From positions 2,445,415 to 2,509,414 of the forward strand of contig NZ_CP118480.1 of the NCBI RefSeq assembly GCF_030450055.1: a stretch of 64,000 nt of DNA, written 5' to 3'. The position numbers and the translations under genes were made by a program. Positions 1-10,249 of the stretch are shown piece by piece. Each line of letters opens with the position of its first letter. Position 1 is the first letter of the stretch. This stretch comes from Gallaecimonas kandeliae. GTDB taxonomy: Bacteria; Pseudomonadota; Gammaproteobacteria; Enterobacterales; Gallaecimonadaceae. A model generated the notes under the pieces. That model was not told the DNA's origin. It was given only the letters and a program-made list of their open reading frames with translations, and did not search any database.

Positions 1-1
1 C

Positions 2-367
2 GCCCTGGCCAGGGTTCGCCAGGATGAACGACAGGAACTGGCCAGGCGCGACAAGGCCTACCGCGGCAGCCGCCCCTGGCCCAGCCTCAAGGGTAAGACA
101 GTGATACTGGTGGACGACGGCGTCGCCACAGGCGCCACCATGCTGGCCGCCGTCAAGGCCGCCCGGGGCCAGGAGCCGGCCGCCATCTGGGTAGCGGTGC
201 CGGTGGCGCCCATGGATACCCTCCACAAACTCAAGGCGGCCGCCGACCAGGTGGTCTGCCTCGCCGCCCCGGAGCCCTTCATGGCCATAGGCCAGTGGTA
301 CCGGGATTTCTCCCAGACCGAGGACGAAGAGGTGCTGGCCTTGCTGGACGAAGCCTGGAACCGCTAA
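2..367 (+). CDS. phosphoribosyltransferase family protein, 3' part
   Basis: The frame is open from the first bases of the window, so the start lies outside. The visible 121 residues contain the PRPP-binding signature VILVDDGVATGATM (about visible residues 34-47), with the acidic pair and the Thr-Gly-Ala-Thr loop that bind PRPP. The tail (VCLAAPEPF..WYRDFSQTEDEEV) resembles the stand-alone predicted phosphoribosyltransferases of COG1926 rather than Apt, Hpt or Upp. The substrate cannot be told from this. The gene ends in a hairpin shared with the convergent gsk gene. Confidence 0.8.
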   Translation, partial: ALARVRQDERQELARRDKAYRGSRPWPSLKGKTVILVDDGVATGATMLAAVKAARGQEPAAIWVAVPVAPMDTLHKLKAAADQVVCLAAPEPFMAIGQWYRDFSQTEDEEVLALLDEAWNR

Positions 368-378
368 GCCCTGCCCCA

Positions 379-408
379 ATAAAAAAGCGCCGTAAGGCGC
401 TTTTTTAT
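379..408. terminator. bidirectional intrinsic terminator
   Basis: Inverted repeat AAAAAAGCGCC / GGCGCTTTTTT around a TAA loop lies between the convergent phosphoribosyltransferase and gsk genes. There are T-runs on both strands, so it can stop both transcripts. It overlaps the gsk stop codon. Confidence 0.85.
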
Positions 409-1709
409 TGGTCCCAGTAGACCTCTTCGAGGCTGTCTTCCCGCTCCGGCAGGCCCCGCGAGAGCCGAGGGGAGTGCTGCACCAGCACCTCGTAGCTGAC
501 GCGGTTGGCGTACTTGCTCACTTGGGACAGGGAGGAATAGGCCAGGAACTGGGCCACATGCTTGGAGCTGTTCGGCACGTTGAGGCGGTGGTAGTCGTTG
601 GCCGCCATGTCATGCAGTACCGCCGCCAGGGCGCCGTCGCCGGCGCCGTTGGTGTTCTTGATGCGGTCAGGCCCGCCCATGTAGGGGGAGATATGGGTGT
701 AGACCTTGACCGGCTGCTGGCAGTCTGCCTTGCGCATGGGCCTGGAGAATTCGAAGCGGTTAAACTCGGGGATGGCCCCCGGCAGCAGCTGGCGGCTGGT
801 GTCGCGCTTCTGATCGTCTTCCACGTGGGCGGCCAGGTAGAGGCCGACGGGGCCGGCCGTGCAGAGCACCATGTCGGTCCAGTCCAGCACCTGCTCGCAG
901 GCCAGCAGGGGATCGCTGTGACCGGTCAGGGCCAGGGCCTCGTCCTCGTTCATGGCGACGACGGTGACGTTGTCACGGATGAACTGCTGCCACCAGTCCT
1001 TGCGGTCTTCGACGATGAACTTAGTGCCCATGGTCAGCACCACGGGCACACCGGCCTCCTTGGCCCAGGCCACGGCCTGCATGGTGGTGTCCTTCATGGG
1101 CTCGTGCGCGTCGCAGCGCACCAGGTAGGCGGAGATCACCAGGGCCGAGCCGGTCTGGATCAGGGTCTTGTCCAGGTGGCTGACGTCCAGCAGGTTCATC
1201 ACCCCTTTGTTGATGGCGAAACTGCGCTCGCCGTCCGGGGCTATCAGGGTGATGCACTGGCCGATGGAGCCCGCCGCCGGCTGCAGGTAGTTGAGGTCCA
1301 CCTTGGAGGAGGTGTTGCACAGGTAGCGGTAGGAGGAACTGCCGACACGGATGCTCTCGTTCATCACCCCGAACAGCACCGATCTGTCGTCGGACAGCAC
1401 CGAGTAGTTGTGCAGGGTATTGCCTATGGTGCCGCCGGCGTACTCGGAGACGATGAGGTCGTTCTCGGTCAGCTCCTTGTAGATGGCCTCGGCCTTGGCC
1501 GGCTCGATCAGCATGGAGTGGCCCTTGGACAGGCCGTACTTGGCCAGGAAGCTCTCAGGCACATGGGCTTCGATGTCCACCAGCACCTGGTCGATACCGC
1601 AGATATGGCTGGCGATGGGCTTGTTGAGCGGTGACAGTTCGCTCAGCAGGGGATCGCGGGACTCAACCGGGAAAAAGTGCTTACTCTTGCGCTGGCCAGG
1701 GAATTTCAT
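405..1709 (-). CDS. gsk: inosine-guanosine kinase
   Basis: Phosphorylates inosine and guanosine with ATP in purine nucleoside salvage; cytoplasmic, PfkB/ribokinase family. The 434 residues equal the length of E. coli Gsk and are colinear with it from MKFPGQRKSKH to LPEREDSLEEVYWDQ. The PfkB anion-hole/catalytic motif NGAGDGALA lies near residues 355-362. The N-terminal AGGTIGNTLHNYSVL stretch matches the family substrate-binding region. In E. coli gsk also lies downstream of adk-hemH, so the neighbourhood supports the call. About 166 bases separate it from hemH, leaving room for its own promoter. Confidence 0.96.
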   Translation of the reverse strand: MKFPGQRKSKHFFPVESRDPLLSELSPLNKPIASHICGIDQVLVDIEAHVPESFLAKYGLSKGHSMLIEPAKAEAIYKELTENDLIVSEYAGGTIGNTLHNYSVLSDDRSVLFGVMNESIRVGSSSYRYLCNTSSKVDLNYLQPAAGSIGQCITLIAPDGERSFAINKGVMNLLDVSHLDKTLIQTGSALVISAYLVRCDAHEPMKDTTMQAVAWAKEAGVPVVLTMGTKFIVEDRKDWWQQFIRDNVTVVAMNEDEALALTGHSDPLLACEQVLDWTDMVLCTAGPVGLYLAAHVEDDQKRDTSRQLLPGAIPEFNRFEFSRPMRKADCQQPVKVYTHISPYMGGPDRIKNTNGAGDGALAAVLHDMAANDYHRLNVPNSSKHVAQFLAYSSLSQVSKYANRVSYEVLVQHSPRLSRGLPEREDSLEEVYWDQ

Positions 1710-1875
1710 GTGCTTTTCTCAAGGACCCTTTTTGAGGCGGGCGATAGTAGCAGAAGCCAAAGGCTAACTCACCGTCTTCATTTTAGGAAAACGATTGCCT
1801 TCAAAAAGGCATGGCACACCGGCCAAATTTGGCCCTGCCCTCCTCCAAAAAATCAGGGAAAACAGGGCCTTGAGA

Positions 1876-2961
1876 TCAGGCCTTGGCGCCCAGCGCCACG
1901 GCCCTGGCGGCGCTGGCGCTAAAGTCCTCTTCGCCGCTGCCCAGCCAGCCCCCCAGGTTCTGCACGATCAGCTGATCCAGGGCGTCCAGGTGGGCCGGGT
2001 TGGCGTTGAGGGCGGGGATGTATTCGAAGCGCTCGCCGCCCCCGGCCAGGAAATAGCCGCGGTTCTCGACGGCGATCTCCTCCAAGGTCTCCAGGCAGTC
2101 GGCCGAGAAACCGGGGCAGGCCAGCTGCACCGACTTGACCCCGTCCTTGGCCAGTTGCTTGAGGGTGGCGTCGGTGTAGGGTTTTAGCCACTCGGCCTTG
2201 CCGAAGCGGGACTGGAAGGTCACCAGCAGCTCGGCCTCATCCAGCCCCAGGCGCTCGCGCAGCAGCCGGGCCGTCTTCTGGCAATGGCAGTAGTAGGGGT
2301 CGCCCAGCTTGAGGTTGCGCTTGGGGATGCCGTGGAAGGACAGCAGCAGCTTCTCGGCCCGGCCGTGCTGGGTCCAGTGTGCCTCTATGCTCTGGGCCAG
2401 GGCCTCGATATAGGGGCCAAAGTCGTGGTAGCTGGCCACGAAGCGCAGGGAGGGCAGCCAGCGGCGCCGGACGAGGTCGGTATTGACCTTGTCCAGGGTG
2501 GAAGCGCTGGTGCTGGCGCAGTACTGGGGATAGAGGGGCAGCACCAGCAGCCTGTCCACGCCCTGGTCCAGCAGCTGCTGTATGGCGGTATCGATGGCCG
2601 GGTTGCCGTAGCGCATGGCAAAGGCCAGCACCAGTTGGTCGCCGAAGCGGGCCTTGAGCCGTTCGGCCAGCCCCTTGGCCTGGTCCTCGGTGTGATAAAG
2701 CAGCGGCGAGCCGCGCTCCGTCCAGACCTGCTGGTAGGCGTGGGCGGACTTCTTGGGTCTGGTATTGAGGATGATGCCGTTCAAGATAAGCCACCACAAA
2801 GGCCTTGGGATCTCCACCACCCGCGGATCCCAGAGGAATTCCTTGAGGTAGCGGCGCAGCGCCTTGGGGGTGGGGGCGTCGGGGGTGCCGAGGTTGGTGA
2901 TCAGCACCCCAATCTTGGGGGGCTGGCCGTGCTGGAACTGGGGACTTCCCTGGTAGCGCAT
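1876..2961 (-). CDS. hemH: ferrochelatase
   Basis: Inserts Fe2+ into protoporphyrin IX, the last step of haem synthesis; peripheral membrane protein. The motif GVLITNLGTPDAPT near the N terminus, the FHGIP motif carrying the catalytic His, and the C-terminal CPGFSADCLETLEEI carrying the conserved Glu are all visible. I chose the internal ATG (MRYQGSPQF), giving 361 residues, because homologues in related marine bacteria start there. The longer frame begins at a GTG at 3018 that runs into the adk terminator and lacks a good ribosome site. No strong Shine-Dalgarno precedes either start, so the start remains moderately uncertain. Confidence 0.94.
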   Translation of the reverse strand: MRYQGSPQFQHGQPPKIGVLITNLGTPDAPTPKALRRYLKEFLWDPRVVEIPRPLWWLILNGIILNTRPKKSAHAYQQVWTERGSPLLYHTEDQAKGLAERLKARFGDQLVLAFAMRYGNPAIDTAIQQLLDQGVDRLLVLPLYPQYCASTSASTLDKVNTDLVRRRWLPSLRFVASYHDFGPYIEALAQSIEAHWTQHGRAEKLLLSFHGIPKRNLKLGDPYYCHCQKTARLLRERLGLDEAELLVTFQSRFGKAEWLKPYTDATLKQLAKDGVKSVQLACPGFSADCLETLEEIAVENRGYFLAGGGERFEYIPALNANPAHLDALDQLIVQNLGGWLGSGEEDFSASAARAVALGAKA

Positions 2962-3027
2962 AGGAGGCTCTCGAAACCTTGATGCCCCTTCTACGGGGCC
3001 AAGTGACTGATTGCCCACAAGGATACG

Positions 3028-3057
3028 AAAAAAAGGCCCCTTGTCGGGGCCTTTTTT
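3028..3057. terminator. intrinsic terminator after adk
   Basis: Stem AAAAGGCCCC / GGGGCCTTTT with a four-base loop (TTGT). The T-run on the minus strand follows adk, and the hairpin separates it from hemH. Confidence 0.85.
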
Positions 3058-3058
3058 C

Positions 3059-3778
<720 letters not shown>

Positions 3779-3781
3779 TTA

Positions 3782-3814
3782 AGAAAAGGTTAAGGGCGGC
3801 CGAGGCCGCCCTTA
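3782..3814 (-). terminator. terminator after htpG
   Basis: Ten-base-pair stem AAGGGCGGCC / GGCCGCCCTT with a two-base loop. On the minus strand it is followed by a mixed T-rich tract (ACCTTTTCTT). It lies 34 bases past the htpG stop. Confidence 0.7.
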
Positions 3815-3847
3815 GTTTGTCTCAAAATGTCATGGATGCGGGCTTTT

Positions 3848-5698
3848 TCAGAGGCTGCCCAGCATCAACTTGTTGAGACGCTTCACGAAGCCGGTGGGGT
3901 CTTCCAGGCTGCCGCGCTCGGCCAGCAGGGCCTGGTCGAACAAGAGGCCGACGCTGTCGTCGAAGGCTTCCCCTTCGCGGCTTTCCAGGGCCTTGACCAC
4001 GGGGTGCTCGGGGTTGAGTTCGAAGACGTAGTTGACGGTGGGGGCGCTTTGGCCGACCGAGGCCAGCAGCTTGGCCATCTGGCTGGACATGCCGTGCTCG
4101 CTGGTCACCACGCAGGCCGGGGACTCGGACAGGCGGTGGGTGAAGCGCACCTCTGTCACCTGCTCGCCGAGGCTGTCCTTGACCCTCGCCAGCAGCCCTT
4201 CCAGGGCCTTCTCGGCGTCCTTCTCATCCTCGCTCACCTCGAGATCCAGCTCGCCGCGGGTGGCGGACACCAGCTGCTTGCCCTGGTACTCGGTGAGGTG
4301 GCTCATCATCCAGTCGTCGATGCGCTCGGACAGCAGCAGCACTTCATAGCCCTTCTTGCGCAGCACCTCCAGGTGCGGGCTGAAGCGGGCGGCGTTGAAG
4401 CTGTCGGCCACAACAAAGTAGATCTTGTCCTGGCCTTCCTTCATGCGGCCGACGTAGTCGTCCAGGCTCACCAGGTGCTCGGTGTCGTCATGGTGCGTGG
4501 AGTGGAAGCGCAGCAGGGCGGCGATGGCTTCGCGGTTGGCGAAATCCTCGGCCGGGCCTTCCTTGAGCACAGTACCGAAGTTCTTCCAGAAGCCGGCGTA
4601 CTCCTCGGGCTTGTCCTTGGCCAGCTTTTCCAGCATGCCCAGCACCCGCTTGCTGATGGCGCCCTTCATGGACTGGGTCAGCTTGGAGTCCTGCAAGATC
4701 TCGCGGCTGACGTTCAGCGGCAGGTCGGCCGAGTCCACCAGGCCTTTGACGAAGCGCAGGTACTGGGGCAGGAAGACTTCGGCGTCGTCCATGATGAAGA
4801 CGCGCTTCACATAGAGCTTGAGGCCGTGCTGGCGCTCGCGCTGGTAGAGATCCCAGGGGGCGTTCTTGGGGATGTAGAGCAGGGAGGTGTATTCGTGCTT
4901 GCCCTCGACCTTGTTGTGGCTCCAGGTCAGGGGCTCGCCGAAGTCATGGGAAATGTGCTGGTAGAAGCTGATGTAGTCTTCGTCCTTGACCTCACTCTTG
5001 GCCTTCATCCACAGGGCCGTGCCCTGGTTGATGGCCTCGAAGGCCCCTTCCTCGCCCTCTTTCTTGGCGTCCTTGTAGAGTTCCACCGGCACGCCGATGT
5101 GGTCGGAATAGGTGTGGATCACCTGCTCCAGCTTCCAGCTGTCCAGGAAGCCTTTTTCTTCCTCTTTGAGGTGCAGGATGATGTCGGTGCCGCGGCCCTG
5201 CTTGTCGCTGGGGCCTGTCTCGAAGGTGCCTTCGCCCCGGGAGCGCCACAGCACAGCCTCTTTCTGGCCGGCGGCACGGCTGTGCACTTCCACCTCGTCC
5301 GCCACCATGAAGGCGGAGTAGAAGCCGACCCCGAACTGGCCGATCAGCTGGCTGTCCTTGGCGGCGTCGCCGGACAGGTTCTGGAAGAAGGCCTTGGTGC
5401 CGGACTTGGCGATGGTGCCGAGGTGTTCCACCACCTCGGCTTCGGTCATGCCGATGCCGTTGTCGCTGATGGTGAGGGTGCCTTTGTCCTTGTCGGCGCG
5501 CACGCGCACCTTGAGATCACCATCCCCTTCGTAAAGCTCGGCGTGCTCCAGGGCCTTGAAGCGCAGCTTGTCGGCGGCGTCGGCGGCGTTGGAGATCAGT
5601 TCGCGAAGGAAGATGTCCTTGTTGGAATACAGGGAGTGGATCATCAGCTGCAGCAGCTGCTGCACTTCGGTTTGAAAGCCGTGGGTTTGGGTGGTCAT
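3848..5698 (-). CDS. htpG: molecular chaperone HtpG (Hsp90)
   Basis: Cytoplasmic ATP-dependent Hsp90 chaperone. An N-terminal GHKL ATPase domain ([11 protein letters not shown] near residues 31-41, DNGIGM near 80) is followed by the middle domain with the conserved NVSREILQ stretch and a C-terminal dimerisation domain. I place the start at the internal ATG ([14 protein letters not shown]), giving 616 residues. It has a GGAAAG ribosome site, and the open frame upstream runs back into the heat-shock promoter. The family is usually 620-635 residues. Heat-shock control is indicated by the sigma-32 promoter at 5737-5762. Confidence 0.97.
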   Translation of the reverse strand: MTTQTHGFQTEVQQLLQLMIHSLYSNKDIFLRELISNAADAADKLRFKALEHAELYEGDGDLKVRVRADKDKGTLTISDNGIGMTEAEVVEHLGTIAKSGTKAFFQNLSGDAAKDSQLIGQFGVGFYSAFMVADEVEVHSRAAGQKEAVLWRSRGEGTFETGPSDKQGRGTDIILHLKEEEKGFLDSWKLEQVIHTYSDHIGVPVELYKDAKKEGEEGAFEAINQGTALWMKAKSEVKDEDYISFYQHISHDFGEPLTWSHNKVEGKHEYTSLLYIPKNAPWDLYQRERQHGLKLYVKRVFIMDDAEVFLPQYLRFVKGLVDSADLPLNVSREILQDSKLTQSMKGAISKRVLGMLEKLAKDKPEEYAGFWKNFGTVLKEGPAEDFANREAIAALLRFHSTHHDDTEHLVSLDDYVGRMKEGQDKIYFVVADSFNAARFSPHLEVLRKKGYEVLLLSERIDDWMMSHLTEYQGKQLVSATRGELDLEVSEDEKDAEKALEGLLARVKDSLGEQVTEVRFTHRLSESPACVVTSEHGMSSQMAKLLASVGQSAPTVNYVFELNPEHPVVKALESREGEAFDDSVGLLFDQALLAERGSLEDPTGFVKRLNKLMLGSL

Positions 5699-5736
5699 CT
5701 TTCCACAGTCCTCTTGTGTTGCGGGCTGGCAGAAAG

Positions 5737-5762
5737 ATGGGGACGGCCTCAAGGATTTCAAG
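5737..5762 (-). promoter_or_regulatory. sigma-32 heat-shock promoter of htpG
   Basis: Read on the minus strand: -35 CTTGAAA, a 13-base spacer, then -10 CCCCAT followed by CT. This matches the RpoH consensus in all key bases. Transcription would begin near 5730, giving a leader of about 32 bases before the htpG ATG. Confidence 0.85.
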
Positions 5763-5883
5763 GCTCAGGAAATGAAAAAGGGTGAACCTCGAAGCAGGAG
5801 CACGGCTCCTGTGCAGGTGAACGCCCGGCCCTGGACGGCCGGGCCGGGCCCGGCGCCAGGGAGGGCTTGGTGTTCACTTTAGG

Positions 5884-6483
5884 TCAGAGCGGCTGGCGCC
5901 CACTGAAAGAATGGGACAATGTAGTACCGTCCACATACTCCAGTTCGCCCCCCACGGGCACCCCGTGGGCGATGCGGCTGACCTTGACGCCGTGGCGCCT
6001 GGCCATCTGGGCCACATAATGGGCTGTGGCGTCCCCTTCCACCGTCGGGTTGGTGGCGAGGATGAGCTCCTGCCATTGCTCACGGCCCAGCAGGGCGTCC
6101 AGCTTGTCCAGCTCCAGCTCGGCCGGGCCTATGCCGTCCAGCGGCGAGAGGTGGCCCATCAGCACGAAGTAGCGGCCGGCAAAGAGGCCGGTCTGCTCTA
6201 TGGCCATGACGTCGCCTGGAGTCTCCACCACGCACAGCTGGCCGGATTCGAGCCGCCTGGAGTTGGCACAGATGCCACACTTGTCCTGCTCGGTGAAGGT
6301 CCGGCAGTCGCCACAGTGGCCAATCTTTTCCAGGGCCTGTTGCAGGCGGCCGGCCAGCTTCAGGCCTCCTTGCCTGTCCCGCTCCAACAGGTGGAAGGCC
6401 ATGCGGGTGGCGGACTTGCCGCCGACCCCGGGCAGGACACGCAAGGCTTCGATAAGCTCACGCAGGAGCGGGCTGAACTCCAT
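5884..6483 (-). CDS. recR: recombination mediator RecR
   Basis: Part of the RecFOR complex that loads RecA on SSB-coated gaps. 199 residues. The N-terminal helix-hairpin-helix ([17 protein letters not shown]), a zinc finger with C57, C60, C69 and C72, and a Toprim domain ([28 protein letters not shown]) are all in the canonical order. It starts three bases after the ybaB stop and belongs to the dnaX-ybaB-recR operon, the conserved gammaproteobacterial arrangement. Confidence 0.97.
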   Translation of the reverse strand: MEFSPLLRELIEALRVLPGVGGKSATRMAFHLLERDRQGGLKLAGRLQQALEKIGHCGDCRTFTEQDKCGICANSRRLESGQLCVVETPGDVMAIEQTGLFAGRYFVLMGHLSPLDGIGPAELELDKLDALLGREQWQELILATNPTVEGDATAHYVAQMARRHGVKVSRIAHGVPVGGELEYVDGTTLSHSFSGRQPL

Positions 6484-6486
6484 GGC

Positions 6487-6816
6487 TTAGAAGGGGAACT
6501 GCATGCCGCCGGGCAGCTTCATGCCGCCGGTGACGCCCGCCATCTTGGCCTTGGACTCGGTCTCGACCCGGCGCACGGCGTCGTTGATGGCGGCGGCGAT
6601 GAGATCTTCGAGCATCTCCTTGTCGTCTTCCATCAGGCTGGGATCGATCTCGATGCGGCGCACATTGTGGTTGCCCAGCATGGTGACCTTGACCAGGCCG
6701 GCACCGGCTTCGCCAGTGACTTCCATGGTGGCGATCTCTTCCTGGGCCTTTTGCATGCGCTCCTGCATCTGCTGGGCCTGCTTCATCAGGTTGCCCATTC
6801 CGCCTTTACCAAACAT
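6487..6816 (-). CDS. ybaB: YbaB/EbfC nucleoid-associated protein
   Basis: Small dimeric DNA-binding protein of 109 residues. It has an N-terminal coiled-coil helix rich in Gln/Met ([18 protein letters not shown]), the central [19 protein letters not shown] strand region typical of the family, and a Gly-rich tail ending in GGMQFPF. It lies nine bases after dnaX and directly before recR, the standard operon. The precise role, thought to be nucleoid organisation or a link to recombination, is not shown by sequence. Confidence 0.95.
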   Translation of the reverse strand: MFGKGGMGNLMKQAQQMQERMQKAQEEIATMEVTGEAGAGLVKVTMLGNHNVRRIEIDPSLMEDDKEMLEDLIAAAINDAVRRVETESKAKMAGVTGGMKLPGGMQFPF

Positions 6817-6825
6817 CGTCTTACC

Positions 6826-9162
6826 TCACATGATCGGGCGGACGCTGTCCGCCACCAGTTCTGCATCAAACAGGGTTATGAATTCGCCTACCCTGGGATC
6901 TTGGGCCAGGGATGCCTCGGCATGGGCCTGGCAGCTTGCCAAAATACGGTTGGAGAGCGCAAGGGGGCTCTCCCGCCCTTCTGGGTGTTCGGCCACCTGT
7001 ACTTGGAGCTGGCCCTCATGGAGCCCGGCCTGGGCCAGGGCGTCGGCGAGATCCTCCAGGTTACGCGCCAGGTGCTTCTGGGCCGGGGTCAGCAGCAACA
7101 GCCAGTCCTGGCCTTGCGGCTGCCAGACCGAATTGAGCGCCAACTGGCGCACGAAGCCCCCTATGGGGAGCTGCTCGCAGCATTCGAACCAGAAACGGTC
7201 ATCTTCGCGGGCCTCCGCCAGGGCCTTGGTCACCCCGGGGTAAGGGGCGCCCTTCGGGCTCCCCAAAGAGTCCCCCGAAGGAGTGCCCGCTGGGCCGCCG
7301 ACGCTGTCCTCGCCCAAGGCGCCTGCCGGCGCGCCAGATGCTACCTCTTCATGCCTGGCTGCAGCTCCGTTTGCCGCGGGCCCGCCCGCCAGGGGTTGGC
7401 CGGGGGCCGGAGCATCGAAACGCTGCGGTACCGGGGCTAACTCGGCCAGGGTCGCGGCCTGGGGTTCGTCTTCCAACCAGGGGGGCACCAAGCCCTCGCT
7501 GATCGGCTGGGGTTCGTCATCGAGCCAAGGGGGCGCATCGTCCCAGCCGGCCTCGACCAAAGCGGGAGCTGGCTGGGGTTCATTCTTTACTGGGGCCGGC
7601 ACGCTCTGCGCGGCAGGGCGGCGCTCCACCGGCTTGGGCACCGGCGCGGCTTCAGGCTTTTTTGTGCCGTCGCCCTCCTGGCGGGCCTTGATGGCTTGGC
7701 GGGCCGCCAACATCTGGTCCGTGGGGTTGGCCGGCGCCGGGGCCTTGGCGTCCACCACCGGCTGTTGCGCCGGTTGAGGGGCTGGTGCCGAAGGACTCAC
7801 CGCCTCACCCTGGGGCCTGAAGCCCTGAGCCTCGGCCATGGCCATCAGATGGGCCTGCTGGGCGGCCAGATCGTCCTCGTGGACTACCGGCGGTGCCTGC
7901 ATGACAGGCCGTGGCGCCGTCGCAGGCGATGGCGCCGGTTCGATTTCCGGTGCCGGCGCCTGGGCTGGGGTCGCCATCACAGGGGCTACCGGTTCGACCA
8001 CGACAGGTTTTAATTCTGCTTGCTGCGCTGCAGGCATTGCCTGCAGCCTGGGCAGCGGCGCCTTGGCCCTGGGAGCCGGCACCGGCTGGGCCTGGTTGTC
8101 GATATCGAAGGCCAGCATCCGCAGCAACGTCATTTCCAGGGCCATGCGCGGATCGGGGCAGAACGGCAGGTCGCGGCGGCCGTGCAGCACCATCTGGTAG
8201 AAGAGCTGCAATTGCTGGGGGCTCAGGGCGGTGGCCAGTTGCTCGGCCGCCTCTTCCTGGGTGCCCGGCAACTGCTGGGCTATGGCGGCCTGGTGCAGCA
8301 AGGTCAGCAGATCCCCCAGCAGCCCGTGGTAGTCGGGCGACATCATGGCCACCTGCTCTATGGCGGCCAGCAGCGTGGCCCCCTCCCCTGCCACCACGGC
8401 CGCCAGCAAGTGCTCGGCGTGGCGGTTGTCGAGGGTGCCCAGCATGGACTGGACGTTGTCCAGCAGCACCTGGCCGTTACCGTGGGCTATGGCCTGGTCG
8501 GTGAGGCTCAAGGCGTCACGCATGGAGCCGTTGGCGGCCTTGGCCAGCAGTTTGAGGGCTGGCGCCTCGAAGCCCAGCTGTTCTTCACCCAGCACATAGC
8601 TCAGGTGGTTGCTGATGAGCTCGGGGCTCAGGCTCTTGAGGTTGAACTGCAGGCAGCGGGACAGGATGGTGACCGGCAGCTTCTGGGGATCCGTCGTGGC
8701 CAGCAGGAACTTGACGTGCTCCGGCGGCTCTTCCAGGGTCTTGAGCAGGGCGTTGAAGGAATGCCGGGACAGCATGTGCACTTCGTCGATGAGGTACACC
8801 TTGTAGCGGCCGCGACTGGGCCTGTACTGGACGTTGTCGAGGATCTCGCGGGTGTCTTCCACCTTGGTGCGCGAGGCGGCATCCACCTCGATGAGGTCGA
8901 CGAAATTGCCGCGCTCTATCTCCAGGCAGGTGCTGCATTGGCCGCAGGGGGTGGGGGTGACGCCCGTCTCGCAGTTGAGGCTCTTGGCGAAGATCCGCGC
9001 CAGGGTCGTCTTACCGACACCGCGGGTGCCGGTGAAGAGGTAGGCGTGGTGCAGGCGGTTCTGGGCCAGGGCATTGTTGAGCGCCCTCACCACGTGTTCT
9101 TGGCCCACCAGCGCCGAGAATTGCTGGGGCCGCCACTTACGCGCCAGTACCTGATATGCCAT
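6826..9162 (-). CDS. dnaX: DNA polymerase III subunits tau and gamma
   Basis: Clamp-loader ATPase and organiser of the replisome. Domain I carries Walker A GTRGVGKTT (about residues 45-53), the zinc-binding Cys cluster of CETGVTPTPCGQC..C, and the DEVH Walker B (LIDEVHML). Domains II-III follow to about residue 370. A long Pro/Ala-rich linker leads to the tau-specific C-terminal domain (about 650-778) that binds DnaB and the polymerase. A programmed -1 frameshift after codon 502 would make a 503-residue gamma form. The full frame is 778 residues, longer than the 643 of E. coli because of the linker. Confidence 0.97.
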   Translation of the reverse strand: MAYQVLARKWRPQQFSALVGQEHVVRALNNALAQNRLHHAYLFTGTRGVGKTTLARIFAKSLNCETGVTPTPCGQCSTCLEIERGNFVDLIEVDAASRTKVEDTREILDNVQYRPSRGRYKVYLIDEVHMLSRHSFNALLKTLEEPPEHVKFLLATTDPQKLPVTILSRCLQFNLKSLSPELISNHLSYVLGEEQLGFEAPALKLLAKAANGSMRDALSLTDQAIAHGNGQVLLDNVQSMLGTLDNRHAEHLLAAVVAGEGATLLAAIEQVAMMSPDYHGLLGDLLTLLHQAAIAQQLPGTQEEAAEQLATALSPQQLQLFYQMVLHGRRDLPFCPDPRMALEMTLLRMLAFDIDNQAQPVPAPRAKAPLPRLQAMPAAQQAELKPVVVEPVAPVMATPAQAPAPEIEPAPSPATAPRPVMQAPPVVHEDDLAAQQAHLMAMAEAQGFRPQGEAVSPSAPAPQPAQQPVVDAKAPAPANPTDQMLAARQAIKARQEGDGTKKPEAAPVPKPVERRPAAQSVPAPVKNEPQPAPALVEAGWDDAPPWLDDEPQPISEGLVPPWLEDEPQAATLAELAPVPQRFDAPAPGQPLAGGPAANGAAARHEEVASGAPAGALGEDSVGGPAGTPSGDSLGSPKGAPYPGVTKALAEAREDDRFWFECCEQLPIGGFVRQLALNSVWQPQGQDWLLLLTPAQKHLARNLEDLADALAQAGLHEGQLQVQVAEHPEGRESPLALSNRILASCQAHAEASLAQDPRVGEFITLFDAELVADSVRPIM
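7652..7679 (-). promoter_or_regulatory. dnaX: programmed -1 frameshift signal in dnaX
   Basis: On the minus strand the slippery heptamer A AAA AAG (7663 to 7657) is in the correct phase (codons ACA AAA AAG). An AGGAGG element (7679 to 7674) lies exactly 10 bases upstream, as in E. coli dnaX. After a -1 slip the next codons are GCC and TGA (stop at 7654-7652). Gamma would then end Lys-Lys-Ala at 503 residues. The downstream sequence is very GC-rich and could fold, but I could not define one clear stem. Confidence 0.88.
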
Positions 9163-9250
9163 GCCGTCTTCGTCTCAAGCTGTCCTGGCCATCATGCTAA
9201 CACAGCAAAGGCCCAGCAGGCAGACCGCCGCCCTTTGGCGGCGGCCGGCA

Positions 9251-9802
9251 TCAATGCCCTTCGAACTGCACCAGGTCGAAGATGGCGATGCCCTGTTTTT
9301 CCAGGCGCTGGATACCGCCCAGCTCCGGCAGGGAAACGATGAAGGCGGCCTGGCTGGCGTCGCCACCCAGCTCCCGCACCAGCTTGGCGGTGGCTTCGAT
9401 GGTGCCGCCGGTAGCCAGCAGGTCGTCCACCAGCAACACCTTGTCACCTGGGACTATGGCGTCGGTGTGGATCTCCAGCATGTCCTGGCCGTACTCCAGC
9501 TCGTAGGTCTGGGACAGGGTCTGGCGGGGCAGCTTGCCGGGCTTGCGCACCGGCACGAAACCGACGCCCAGGGCCAGGGCCAGGGGCGCGCCGAAGATGA
9601 AGCCGCGGGCCTCGGCGCCCACCACTTTGGTGAAACCCTGATCTTCGAAATGCTCGGCCAGCGCCGTGATGCTCTCGGCAAAAGCGCGAGGGTCCTGCAT
9701 CAGGCTGGTCACGTCACGGAAGAGGATGCCCGGCTTGGGGTAGTCGGGGATGGACTTGATGGCGGCTTTGATCAACGCCAGGCTGTCTTGGTTCATGCTC
9801 AT
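9251..9802 (-). CDS. apt: adenine phosphoribosyltransferase
   Basis: Converts adenine and PRPP to AMP; cytoplasmic purine salvage. 183 residues with the family opening [20 protein letters not shown], the EARGFIFG substrate loop and the PRPP motif [13 protein letters not shown] near residues 125-137. It lies 88 bases upstream of dnaX and downstream of ybaN, the same order as E. coli. Confidence 0.97.
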   Translation of the reverse strand: MSMNQDSLALIKAAIKSIPDYPKPGILFRDVTSLMQDPRAFAESITALAEHFEDQGFTKVVGAEARGFIFGAPLALALGVGFVPVRKPGKLPRQTLSQTYELEYGQDMLEIHTDAIVPGDKVLLVDDLLATGGTIEATAKLVRELGGDASQAAFIVSLPELGGIQRLEKQGIAIFDLVQFEGH

Positions 9803-9862
9803 TTTTCACACAGTGCCTAAGCCAAAGCGCCAAAGGGTAAGGTCTTTTGCCGCTCCTGGCAA

Positions 9863-10237
9863 TCAGGGGCTGTCTTCTTCCACGACCGGCAAGCGGTAAA
9901 GGTAGCCAAGCACGGCCACCATGATCGCCAGCAGCATCAGCTTCAAACCCAAGCGCGGCACCAGCCACATGGACAGGCTGAAGGTCACCAACATCATGGC
10001 CACGGCCCTGTTGCGGTAACGGCGGCGCAGGCCGCGGCTGTTTTCCCAATCCCTGACCATCTGCCCGAACCAGCGATTCTGGCGCAGCCACCGGTGGCAG
10101 CGGGGCGAGCCCTTGGCGAAGCACCAGGCCGCCAGCAGGATGAAGGGGGTGGTAGGCAGCAGCGGCAGTGCTATGCCGAGGATCCCAAGGGCGATGGCCA
10201 GCCAACCGGCAGCCAGGTAAACAAAACGCAGTACCAT
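9863..10237 (-). CDS. ybaN: YbaN family (DUF454) inner membrane protein
   Basis: Small membrane protein of unknown function, 124 residues. An N-terminal hydrophobic segment (about residues 5-36, with the family LGIALPLLPTTPFILLAAWCFAKGSPR pattern split by the LPTTPF turn) is followed by a charged loop (WLRQNRWFGQMVRDWENSRGL) and two further hydrophobic stretches near residues 78-112. Position immediately upstream of apt matches E. coli. The call is to family level only. Confidence 0.92.
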   Translation of the reverse strand: MVLRFVYLAAGWLAIALGILGIALPLLPTTPFILLAAWCFAKGSPRCHRWLRQNRWFGQMVRDWENSRGLRRRYRNRAVAMMLVTFSLSMWLVPRLGLKLMLLAIMVAVLGYLYRLPVVEEDSP

Positions 10238-10249
10238 TTTTTATCCATA

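Noticed and set aside
3827-5785. 652-residue plus-strand open frame opposite htpG
   Set aside because: It is the exact antisense of a well-conserved chaperone gene. Its composition (Val/Leu/Gly/His/Gln-rich) is the usual shadow of GC-rich coding sequence, and it has no known domain.
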